DNA of 64,000 bases from Ligustrum vulgare (lineage: Eukaryota > Streptophyta > Magnoliopsida > Lamiales > Oleaceae): positions 7,626,014 through 7,690,013 of the forward strand of contig OY743169.1 of NCBI GenBank assembly GCA_963555705.1, given 5' to 3'. Under the pieces are notes generated by a model, which searched no databases, was not told the origin of the DNA, and saw only the letters and a program-made list of their open reading frames with translations. Positions 1 to 9,852 of this stretch are shown here, piece after piece. Position 1 is the stretch's first letter, and each line of letters begins with the position of its first letter. The position numbers were made by a program, and so were the translations under genes.

Positions 1-317
1 ATTGTTTCCTCCATTGTAAAGCTAGTATTTATGGGTTTATGTTCATGATTACTCCATTTCTGCCGGTTCACACTTAGTAGAGATGATATGAGAAAAAAAA
101 TTCAAAAGTAGTAGAGATGATATGAGAAAAGAAAATTTGTCTGATTATTTAATGGAATCAAATTTTTAATGTTAACATGTTTATGTTATGATGTCTCATA
201 TCATTTCTGCAGGTTTAAAAATAGTAGAGATGATATGAGTATAATTTTTTATACTCTGATTTTTTTAATGGAATCAAATTTTTGAATGTAAAATTGTTAT
301 GTTATGATTTCATCCAG
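1..317 (+). other. Intron-like AT-rich sequence upstream of the FAR1 relic
   Basis: No coding frame is visible. A 16-bp word, GTAGAGATGATATGAG, occurs at about 77, 111 and 224, with an inverted partial copy near 195. The segment ends in a plausible 3' splice site (TTTCATCCAG) just before the FAR1-like reading frame, so I read it as an intron of the relic containing small internal duplications. Confidence 0.4.
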
Positions 318-970
318 GTTATGAATATACTAATCCCGATGAAGTCGACGGAGGATTAGGGGATGATGAATTATTTACGACGGAGATAGAGGTCAGTGGA
401 GTTATGCCTACTATTGGGATGAAGTTCGTGAGCTATGAGGAGGCTTTTTATTTTTTATAAATGCTACGGTTATTGTATGGGTTTTCCTGTCAGAAAGAGA
501 ACTTCAAAAAAGAATAAAGATAGGCTAGTGAGATATGGAGTGTTTGTATGCGGTCGAGAAGGAAAGAGAAGTAATTCTCCTGGTAATTGTTTGAAACCTC
601 ATCTGACTATGCAAACAGGGTGTGAGGCTAAATTGGCAGTGACTGTAGATGCTCTAAGATCATGGCATGTTACAAATGTCTGTCTAGATCATAATCACAG
701 GACAAGTCCATCAAAATCCAGGTTGTTTAGATGTAATCGACAATTGAGTGAACAAGCTAAAATGAAGCTTGAAGTAAACGACATAGCAGGAATACCATCA
801 CATAAAAGTTTCCACTCAACATTCGTTGAAGCGGGTGGATATGAGCAACTAACATTTGTTGAGAAGGACTGCAGAAACTACAAAGAAAAAGTTAGACGAC
901 TAAGGCTAGGAGATGGAGATGCAGTTGCAATACAAGCATACTTTTCTAAAATGCAAGCACAGTGTCCGGG
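318..970 (+). pseudogene. FAR1/FHY3-related relic, N-terminal part
   Basis: The frame after the splice acceptor at 316-317 reads an acidic stretch, then a PTIGM-K-F-SYEEAFYF block, then after a shift the GFPVRKRTSKK, RYGVFVC and GCEAKL...W.V....DHNH blocks. These match the FAR1 DNA-binding (WRKY-GCM1 type) domain. FAR1/FHY3 proteins descend from Mutator-like transposases and act in the nucleus as transcription factors. A one-base frame change lies in a T-rich run near 445-456. The frame stops at 970, where a long LTR begins, just after the ...YFSKMQ motif that normally precedes the MULE transposase core. The core is missing from the window, so this is a broken gene. The C-terminal half resumes near 3770. 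Confidence 0.75.
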
Positions 971-1350
971 TGTAACGCCCCGAGTTCCGTGGAGCCCGGA
1001 ACGCCACTTCGTCTCTCAATTTAACTTTGAAAATAATGATTTACCGGAAAATAAAACAATAATAGAAATTTCATTTCACATAATTTTATAGAGTTTGACC
1101 CAAAAGGTCAACAATTCGAATATTGAAACAATTTGAAAATAAACTTGTAACAAACATGAAATAAATAAGTTTCAATTTCAAATAAAACATTTCTAAAATC
1201 TCAATAATGGCCACCATCGCACGCCTCGCCGCCAACTCCGTCATCTGCAAAATTTGTTTTTGGAAAACGTGAGTATTTCAAAGAAATACTCAGTAGACTC
1301 GTGCACAATAATCATTTAACATTATAAATTAAAACACATAATCATGATAT

Positions 1351-1450
1351 TCAAGTCTCAGGTGTCTAACGATCACCAGTATTCTCATGAACATACAAGT
1401 TCAAGTCTCAGGTGTCTAACGATCACCAGTATTCTCATGGACAAGTAAGT
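1351..1450. repeat. Tandem duplication, 50-bp unit, two copies
   Basis: A unit beginning TCAAGTCTCAGGTGTCTAAC starts at 1351 and again at 1401. The copies are nearly identical. It lies inside the long LTR. Confidence 0.75.
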
Positions 1451-1992
1451 AAATACAAGTTCAAATCTCATGCATTTAAGCAAGTAAATTCTCGTAACAT
1501 AGTCTCATGCTCAGAAATCAAGTAATTCTCATGAATACAATCATACATGCTAAACTTATAATCCAAATAATTATTGATGCGCACTTTTGAAAAATGTAAA
1601 CTTGTAGATAAAAGTCTACCTTAATTTCTCGAGTACTGAGCAAACGGGAATAAAACACTTTCTAATGTTCTCGCGCCTCGTCTAGTCCTATAAAAATAAA
1701 TATTTAATTAAAATTAAACTTGGAATAAATTCTAGAATGATGAATTTGTGTAAAATAATGCTTTAGGGACCAAATCGTGGAAATTGAAAATAAAGTTAGG
1801 GACTGTTCGCGTAAATAATGAACTTTTGGAATTAGGGACTGAATTAAAGAGGTTTTAAAATGAAAGGACTGAAATGATTGACCTTGGGGCTGAAATCAAA
1901 GGAGTTAAATCTTCCGGACTGAAATAAATAACTTTTAAAATTTGGGGGACTAAGGTGTAATTTTCGAAAATCAAAATATTAAAATAAAACTT

Positions 1993-1993
<1 letters not shown>

Positions 1994-2035
<42 letters not shown>
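1994..2035. repeat. (CT)n microsatellite
   Basis: About 20 uninterrupted CT dinucleotides inside the LTR. The opposite-strand LTR copy near 63.3 kb has only a short, imperfect CT-rich counterpart, so this tract has expanded in this copy or shrunk in the other. Confidence 0.9.
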
Positions 2036-2041
<6 letters not shown>

Positions 2042-3166
2042 TATCAATCAGAGAAAAGAGAGAGATGGCGTGCGAGTGAGAGGGGAAATCCGATGGGTAC
2101 TGCCTGCACCATTCCGCCGACGACTTTACTGCGGCATCACCACCATCGTGTGGCGGTGACAAAGAGGAAATGATGGTAGTAAAAGAAACAAAGTTTGGTG
2201 CTGATTTGGGGTAAAACCGAGATTAAAAATTCGAACTTGGGCTGCGATTTCCGTTGGTAATTCGGGCGCCCCTCCAGTCGAAGGTGCCTAAGGATGAGGT
2301 AAGTGTTGGGCTAACTTAGTTCTTTGGTTTTGTGTTGATTTGGCGGTATTTGGGTTGGGCAGTGGAGGTGATGACTGTGGCTGGCAACTTGATGGTGTCG
2401 AGTGGTCATGAAAGTGGCTGATTGGTATAGGTTGAGTGATTTCTTGAGGTTGGGTAGAGATGAAAATAGAGGTTGGCCATGACTTTGGAGTCTTGGCAGT
2501 GGACTGGTTTCGAAAATGCAGTGATGATGGCTATGGTGTTTTGAAGTTGAGGTCTTGGTTATGGCTATGGAGCTGGGATTCTCTGTTTGCTGAAAGAATG
2601 GAATTTGCAAGAAATGAATTATGTAAATGGAAGAAGATTGTTACCAAAATATTGCCTGCTGAGTTCTTGCAGGGGGAAGATGACTTTAATTGAAGAAGTG
2701 ATGGGAAAAGAAAAAGAAAATAAATGGATTAGTGGAAAAATGGTGTAATGAATCATTATGTTTTTGAGACATAATGATGATGAATTGGTGGAAAAGAAAA
2801 AGAACAACGTGGGGTTGAAATTAGGTTAGTTAGGTAGGATTGGTTTAGGATAATTAACTAAAAATTAGACTAACTTTGATTAGGTGATGTATTTAAAACT
2901 GATATATTTTGGACTGAAAATAAATTTGAGAATAAATAAATTTTGAGATAAAATTGAATTTCGTATTTGGACTTAAAATAATTTAATAAATAAAATGGAG
3001 AATTTTTAATAAATTTGGAATTGGACTCGGATTAAAATAAATTTAATTTTACTTGTAAATGGCTAGACACACACGAGTTTTTAAAATAAATGAGAAAATC
3101 GTAGCGACACTTTTTTTTAAAATAATATTTATTTAAATAAGTTATGGAAAATTCTCGGTCTCTACA

Positions 3167-3700
3167 ATCCTACCACCTTAAAATAATTTCGTCCTCAAAA
3201 TTTAAAAAATTTCTTGATTTGAAACAATTGGATACTTAATCAAAATTTCTTTTTTCTTAAACCAGGTAGCTTCATCACTACCATGTCTACCCCATTGAAC
3301 TTTAAAATAAATAATGAAACTGAGGTAAAATTTAAAATCGAAATTTGGACTTAAAGATTTGAACGAATTTAAATTTCATTCTTAAAATCTCAAAATAATT
3401 AATTTGACTAGACGAGGGCACTATTAAATTAGTTTTGTCCTCGAAATTTAACTAATTTCTTCTGGGAGGTTTGGGTATTTGGCAAAAATATCTTCTTTCT
3501 TTCCAAAGTGACCTCAACTTTATCCCATTGGACTTTGACTAACGGAATCTTTCGATTTCTAAGGACATGGACTTAGCATCAAAATCAGTCGTCTCAATTA
3601 CTGTAAATCTACTCCCAAAACTAAACCATCGAAATCTATCAGTATCTTTCTAGCTATTAGATCGGTATCAATCATTTCTCCAGATGGTATACTAATCTCG
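3167..3700 (-). pseudogene. Chromovirus pol tail remnant next to the LTR
   Basis: Read on the minus strand, this piece encodes scraps resembling the end of a chromovirus integrase (a VKVQWD-like block, then E-V-T-L-E-R and a FRGQN-like end). A TTTCGAGGACAAAA / AAGGTGGTAGGAT trailer leads into the LTR at 3166. The order fits the extreme 3' end of pol followed by the 3' LTR. The reading frame is broken and upstream pol is missing. The boundary with the FAR1 sequence near 3700-3770 is approximate. Confidence 0.45.
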
Positions 3701-3769
3701 AAAATATTACTAGTTCGGAACTAGCTAGGTATGCTTCAAATAAAATGCTTCTTCAAGGTTTGTTATGAG

Positions 3770-4428
3770 AATATAGGGATGCTGATAGTATACCTGGGTT
3801 CGCATCAGAATCTCGATTGGCTAAAATGTATTGTGATACCATCGCTACAGAGGAAAATAGTCTTACAACTAGGTATCAGGTTCTAGAAGAAGTATTTGTG
3901 GACAAATTGGAGATGAAGAAGACTTTTACTGTTTACTTCGAAAAAGAGAGGTGTGAGGTGGTCAGTGGTCTGCAGTTGTCATTTGTTTGTGTTCAGAGGC
4001 ATAATCTGTAGACATGCTCTAACGGTTTTATTTCGTAATGGTATTAAAATGCTCCCTGAAAGGTACATCTTACGAAGATGGAGGGATGTTCCTAGAGCTT
4101 ACACTAGGGTAAAGATCAATTACGATGGCTGGGTTTGTACCGAGGAACAAGTTAGATATGAGCAATTGAGAAGTTTGTTTGCAACGGCAGCAAATATGGT
4201 AGTCGGCAATGAACAACGAACCCGAGAGGTTATTGAGTGGATTGAACATCTATTGAATGAGACCCTAAACTCGATTGTCACGCATATGGCCCCCATCAGT
4301 GGAGATGTGGGAAATAAATCATCAAATCTCATATTGGATCAAATTTGCTCAAAAATGAAAGGAGCGCCTAGAAAAGTTCGGAAAGAGCGAACCTTTGGAA
4401 ACTAGAAAAAAAGGAAAAAAAAGCAAGG
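3770..4428 (+). pseudogene. FAR1/FHY3-related relic, SWIM zinc-finger and C-terminal part
   Basis: The frame reads ADSIPGF-ASESRLAKMYCD, then a VYFEKERCEV block. After a frame change near 3950-3965 it reads CSC...FRGIICRHALTVL and ERYILRRWR. The C-x-C...C-x-H pattern is the SWIM zinc finger that follows the transposase core in FAR1 proteins, and the ILRRW motif is typical just after it. A further frame change lies downstream. The exon ends at a good donor (GG|GTACGT, 4429), with an acceptor at 4507-4508. A Tat retrotransposon sits 3 bp into the next exon. The frame changes and the missing core make this a pseudogene. Confidence 0.75.
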
Positions 4429-4511
4429 GTACGTGTTCCATCACTTCCTTCTATTTCGTTGGTCTAGTAATTAAATACAGTGTTTGAGCCTTCATTTTTG
4501 GCAAACAGGTT

Positions 4512-5184
4512 TGTTGACCACAAAATCCGGCTGGACTTTGGACCAACACGTCTCAGCTCCTCCCTCTTTGACACGGGGATCTCCTGCCCAAGAGGACAAA
4601 CAGTCAGCTTGCAAAGGGGGCCGAGGTGGCTCCCGTTTGCACTCCGATGCCTAAGTCAGTACTCATTTTAGGCGAATATATATATTGAGTGCGGGAAATA
4701 TAAGTGTGTAAAAGAGAGAAAAGGGAGTGAGAGAAATATAGAGTTAAGAGTGAGAAATTGCTAACCCCTTACTTGGAGACAATTGCGCTTCATTTATAGA
4801 GGAACTTCTTGTCTTGGATCACGACACGTGGCATACTTTACACTTGTCATCACCCTAGCTTATGGATGTGACAATCTTGCTTTTCAACCGTAATCATTGC
4901 TACACTTCGTAGGGGATGGGCGTCTGTCACGTCTGGGTAAAGGCAGTGTCACATCACTGACTCCATCTCTCTCTTCTGGTCAACGCCATAAAGCGCCCCG
5001 GCTGAGTATAAAGCACATCGACTGGGCGTTAACCAGGTCGGCTAAAGAGGTTTGCTTGACATACCACCTCGGCATTCATCTCGAGGTGATATTCCAGGCC
5101 TCAGCTGTGGGTCAAGGTCCATTGGGCCACTATTGGGCCTTCGCTGGTGGATCACTGTACCTCTTTTTGTGCCCGGAGTCAACA
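4512..5184 (-). repeat. 3' LTR of the Tat element
   Basis: 673 bp with ends TGTTGACTCCGGGC and ...GGTCAACA in element orientation. A TATA-like CTATAAAT lies on the minus strand at 4792-4799. Short frames inside it on the plus strand are not genes. Confidence 0.93.
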
Positions 5185-5200
5185 CTAGTCCCTCAAATCC
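5185..5200 (-). other. Polypurine tract of the Tat element
   Basis: On the minus strand the bases immediately before the 3' LTR read TTTGAGGGACTAG, a purine-rich run in the position where plus-strand DNA priming occurs in LTR retrotransposons. It is short and interrupted, so the call rests mainly on position. Confidence 0.5.
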
Positions 5201-5598
5201 GAAGGGATTATTCATGGTCGTGTAGGATTTGCCACGATCTTACAGCATTAACTTCTTAGGGATTCAATAATGAGATTCCTTAGGTAAGGCTCGGATCCAT
5301 ATCATAGTCGACCTTCTGCCTCGGATTTTCTCTCCGTGCTGACCAGGATTATACCAGCGCATTTCCTAGGCGGCGCATTCACTCCGGAGGAGCTATCGAT
5401 ATTTATTTCCAAGAAATATATATAAAATGGGAGGGAGACAGCAGTTCGCAGCGCGTGGCATGCACTGTGGTAGCTGAACGGTTTTTATCCCTCCCTCTGA
5501 CGGCTGTCGCTTTGATTAGTTCATTTTCCAAGAAGCGTGGGTTACCCATATTAATCACGCGGCTCACGAAATTCAAGGAATCTAGACCGTTATGATGC

Positions 5599-5608
5599 CT
5601 ATAAATCC
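5599..5608 (+). promoter_or_regulatory. Putative TATA box of the antisense accessory gene
   Basis: CTATAAATCC lies about 350 bp upstream of the accessory ATG at 5954, on the same strand. A good donor-like GAAG|GTAAAT at 5819 suggests the long leader may contain an intron. The rest of 5185-5953 shows no reading frame I can support. Confidence 0.4.
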
Positions 5609-5953
5609 TTCTTCATTTTACCACTTCACTTTTTACCATTTTCTCATAATCTTTGTAGCAGTACTTTCGAAAGAGCTTGCGCCGTTTCTCTCTTCCTTGT
5701 GATTTTCGTGTCTTTTCTTCAAGGGTTTACTACACAGCATCCACTCTTAGCGTTTCACAGTTTTTCTTGGCGAGCTCTTCATTCCAAGTGCACAGTGTCA
5801 AGCATTCGCCTTTTGAAGGTAAATCTCTTGACCCCTGTATATGCAAGACTTTCTTATTTTTAGTTTATCATTGTGGGTTTGAGAACTTTGTTTTTGCATT
5901 TTGTTTTTCTTTTGTTGAGTCTGACTCTCTTTTAAAAACAAAAAGAAAAAAAA

Positions 5954-8722
5954 ATGGAAAGAGTTGGGGGAACGGGTTCACAGGAAATGTTAGCGATGGC
6001 GGTTCCCATCAGAGGTTTCTGTCCCATCTCTTTATCGGTTTTTAGCTCCCGTTTCTTTAGGGAGCAGGTTAAGAGGAGAAATAGGAAAAACAGTGGCATA
6101 ATTTATTTGAGTGATTCTGACAGCGAAGAAGAAAAACACCAAAACTACATGGCTCATCTATCATCCGAGGAGGAATCTGCGCTAAAAGAACTCCGAAGCA
6201 AGCGAGAAAGGGATTTGGGAAAAGAAAAGGCGGCGAGCTCCTCTTCAGGTCACCAGGACCTCGGCTTGTTTGTTAGGGCACCGTTTAGGGCGCATAGGGA
6301 AGAGTTGGGTTTGACTGCGGAGGAGATTGCTCAGGTAGAGGATTGGGTTGACCAGGTCAACAAAGTTTCGGGCTACCATGTTGATCCCGATCCAAACCCA
6401 GATTTGTGGGAGAGCAGCGAGGTTGCTACCGAGATTCGAGGAGTTGATCTGGCTTGTGCCTCGGCGAAGTTCAGGATGCCAGAAGGGGTCCGTTTAGTGC
6501 ACCCTACACCTTCTTGTCGACCATGCAGTCCTCCTCCAGGCCAAGCAGCTATATGTTACGACGCTTTATCCTGTGGGATGAGGTTACCTCTGCATCCTTT
6601 CTTCAGGGCCTTGCTTAGGAGCTACAACTTGTGCCCCTACCAATTGGCACCCAACTTTTGGACACAGGCCGTGGGCGCTTGGCTGGTGTGGCAAGAGGTC
6701 AACCCCGATTATCCTATCTCACTACACATTATTCATACCTTGTACACTCTGAAGAAATCGGTGAGAAGGGAGAGGGACGTTAGACCAGATGTGAAGGACT
6801 GGTATTACTTGTCTCCTAGGGGCTCATATCCTCCCGTCATTACTGGCCAACCTACTTCCATAAAGAACTGGAGGAATCAATGGTTCTGGGTAGCTGGGGA
6901 GTGGCAGAATTCGCCTGTGGACCCAAGTCCAGAAATTTCAGTTCCTCGAACTCTTTCCACTCCTAGTGAGTCTTGTGTTAGCTTTAGTGTCCTTGAGCGT
7001 CCTGTATCACTTGTTTTTTTTTTTTTTTTTTAATACCTCTCTCCGTTGCTTACTAACGTGTCACCGGTTCCTGGCAGGGGACACTTTTGCTCGCCTCCTC
7101 CCTGACGCAGACCTAGCGACAGTGAGGCATTTGTTTGCTTACAAGGGCACCTTCCAAGGGGTCATTCAGCAAAACAAGCTATTTGTTAAACACGGTCTTA
7201 TGCGAGCCATGAGTAAGCCTGTTTCCTCATGGCTATTTTATCTTATGCTTTGTCTGCTTGCAGCCTCATTTTTCTTTCTTTCTTGTTAGGTTCCAAGGAT
7301 TTTCCAAAGATCTCTCTAAAGGGGCTTATGGCTACGAAGATCCCCCCTGCACTCCGTCATGGCAGTGAAATTGATAGAAAACAGAAGGTGGTGTTGGCCA
7401 ACCTGCAAGTTGGGGCGGCAAAAGAGGTGTCCGAGGCGTCTACGGCCCAACTTCAGGGGCCTTTACTAGCTCTACTGCCACCGCCTACCCTGCTTCCTGT
7501 GGGTCCCTAGCAACCTAGCGCAGAAAAGGGAGCTGATCCTAAGGAAGTCCTTCTAAACGGGAAAGGGAAAAGGTCAGATAGGGGCGGATCTAAGAGGGAC
7601 AAGGAGGCTAAGGGTGCCTCGGTTCCTCCTCCCTTGTCCGAGGACACGTTTGAGCCTGCCCCTCTGAAGAGACTCAGAAGAGGTAAGGGCAAAGAATCCA
7701 CCTCTGCGCCTCTGCCTCCCATGTTAGAAGACCTGGGGGATGAGCCCTCTGTATCCATTCCTGGTTTGACCTATGAAATGACACCGGAGGGAGCAGAGGA
7801 GCTCAAGCACATCAAAACTAGCATTCTCCCCAGGGAGGTCACCTTCAGCCCTTCGCTGTTTGACTCTCCCAGTTCTCCTCCAGCCCGGGCCGCCTTTATA
7901 ACCGAACAATTTTGGACGGAAGGCTGGTCCGCCTTTTCTTCTAGTGCCAGTCCGTCCCGGAAGCTGCTCGTCGCCAAGGCCATGAATGCCAGGGCGTTGT
8001 CCCTTATTGACAAGGTGGAATCGTCCGTGGATGAGGCGCAGCGGGACAAGAAGAATGCTGAAACTGCTCTCCGGCATGCGGACAACATGCTAAAGGAGAT
8101 AAATGATTTGAAGACCCAGTTGGCCATAGCCCGGAAGTCTTCCTCCGAGGAGAGGACCAATGCCAAGTGGCTCCAGGAGGATAATGATAAGCTAAAACAC
8201 GACCTCCTGGCCTCTGAGTCCGACGTGGCAACATTGTGCAAGAAACTGGATGATTCTAATTGTGCACAATCCATCGCCTCTGAGGCTCTGGCTGCCGCTA
8301 ACGCAGCTAAGTCCCGGCTGGAAGCCGAGGTGGCAACAGCGAATGAAGAATTGGGGAGGGAGCGGGAGGCTAAGGCAAAGGCGGAGGAGGATCTTGTCTC
8401 TTTGGAAAAACATATGCAAGACAGGATTACTGAGGTTCTAGAGCAGACCGTCATGACACGGGTGGAGAATGCTTTAAATACCAGAGTGTCTGAGGCTGTC
8501 CAGACCTTCAAAGACACTTTTGAAGAGACCCCAGAGTACGAGGCGATGCAAAGGGTCTTTGGGAATTTAGGGGCCAGGATGGCTTTGGGGGACGTGAAGG
8601 AAGCTTATCCGGCTTTGGACCTGTCCTCCATTGAAGCATTGTACCCTGAGCCTCAGAGTGCTCCTGCGGATCCCCTGGATGCATCTAACAAGGGCTTTTC
8701 AGAAGATGTTTCTCCCCAATAA
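5954..8722 (+). CDS. Antisense spliced accessory ORF of the Tat element (transposase_28-like plus coiled coil)
   Basis: Three exons are visible: 5954-6965, 7078-7212 and 7290-8722. Intron 1 has a GTGAG donor, a perfect TACTAAC branch site at 7051-7057 and a CAG acceptor. Intron 2 (77 bp) has GTAAGC and TTAG. Both introns are phase 1, so the frame is kept. Exon 1 has an acidic region, SDSDSEEE, followed by MPEGVRLVHP, ALSCGMRLPLHPFF, LAPNFW and DWYYLS. This is the pattern of the putative gypsy-type transposon family (transposase_28) seen as additional ORFs in Tat elements. Exon 3 is a basic linker followed by a long, charged, probable coiled coil (roughly 8000-8450). One in-frame TAG at 7508-7510 interrupts exon 3. 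It runs opposite to gag-pol and converges on it. Its molecular role is not known to me. Confidence 0.75.
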
Positions 8723-9603
8723 TGCCCTTTTGTATTTATCTTGTCGTTGGATCTTTTGTTTTCTCTTTTTTCTTTGTAAGTGCTCCGGCACCGGATATTT
8801 GTAAATGTAACATTCATTCAATTTGCAATGACTTATTCATATTTTTCCTGTAAACGTAACATTTCGAACTGTTTACGCATAAATGCTTCCAAGCGCGGAC
8901 GCCTTTGCGATTGTAAATGTCTTGTATGATGTAAAATGTACTAATGTCTTGATTTGTAAAATGCACTTGATTTGAAGGACCTCGGACAGACACAACCTAG
9001 TTCGGCCGGAGGGGCTCCTGTGCCTTTTGTAAATGTCTGTAAATGTCTAGTCCCTTAGATTTAACGAGCTTGGTGCATTCACGCTTGCTGGTTAAATCTG
9101 ATGTCGACCAACTTTTGTACGATTTTTAACTTACATTTAGTAACACCCCTTGCAACTTTGCATGAACTTCTGTTTGTGGCGTGCCTATTTTCAATCTATA
9201 ATTTTGACGACGCGCGCCTATGTTCAATCTATTTTCACAGTATTTAGTACGCATAGGTCTTGTGAGTGTTTAGCTTAAGTGTATATATGAAAGTATCAAC
9301 CATTTTGCAGAAACATTTAGTATCTCGCGCGAAAGAGCACCCCGTATGTATGAACTAATCTATCGTTTTTAGAACTTTGGTTCATATGACAATGTCTGAG
9401 GATGTTGCGTCTGAATTTGCATGGATTTCAGAAATAATACAGTGATCAACGTGTGGTATTTATAAGAGTCCCTTGTTTTTAAGAATTTCATGCATGACGA
9501 ATACACATGGCCAATTAGTATTTGGTGCAATCCTCATCATAATTGACTAGCGATTTCATACAATCATGTGACAACGTTGTGTCTCATTGAAGTGGAATTT
9601 GAC
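8723..9603. other. Convergent non-coding spacer between accessory gene and pol
   Basis: About 880 bp between the stop of the plus-strand accessory gene and the end of the minus-strand pol. No supported ORF. It repeats short TGTAAATGT-type words in its first 300 bp and probably serves as 3' UTR and polyadenylation region for both transcripts. Confidence 0.5.
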
Positions 9604-9852
9604 TTATTGAAAATAGCGACGAAGGTGATCTGTGTTCCAAGGATTACACAAAGGTACCCCGGATAAATCTTCAATTATGTACGTACCTGGTACCACCTCG
9701 GCTGTGATCTTGTAAGGGCCTTCCCAATTGGGACCCAAAGTCCCTACTCCAGGTTCTTGAGTCGAAGGAAGAACCTTTTTTAGGACTAGGTCCCCAATAT
9801 TAAAGCGTCGTTCTTTCACCCTTTTATTGTAGTACCGGGCCATCTTTTCCTG
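9604..9852 (-). pseudogene. Tat integrase C-terminal segment, out of frame
   Basis: This frame carries MARYYNKRVK, RRFNIGDLVL and the WEGPYKI block, the GPY/F-type C-terminal domain of Ty3/gypsy integrases that contacts DNA. It lies in a different frame from the upstream integrase. The shift falls near 9850-9860, after the QVVVARY block. Without correction the integrase would end in an unrelated tail. Confidence 0.8.

Larger units (their letters stand above)
971..3166 (-). mobile_element. Long LTR of a Ty3/gypsy chromovirus, copy 1
   Basis: On the minus strand this 2196-bp block starts TGTAGAGACCGAGAATTTTC and ends CTCGGGGCGTTACA, giving TG...CA ends. Just outside its minus-strand start is a short pol tail, so this is the 3' LTR of a minus-strand element. 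A second, oppositely oriented copy of the same LTR begins at 61808. The GT/CT tract and the phrases around 1620-1680 and 1900-2000 recur there as reverse complement. The paired 5' LTR and most of pol are absent, and no TSD is found, so the copy is truncated. Confidence 0.6.

Noticed and set aside
4480..5259. Plus-strand ORFs in the left Tat LTR and their twins at 15964-16854
   Set aside because: They repeat in both LTRs, run opposite to the element and show no domain. They are by-products of the LTR sequence, except that the tail after 16704 belongs to the FAR1 exon.
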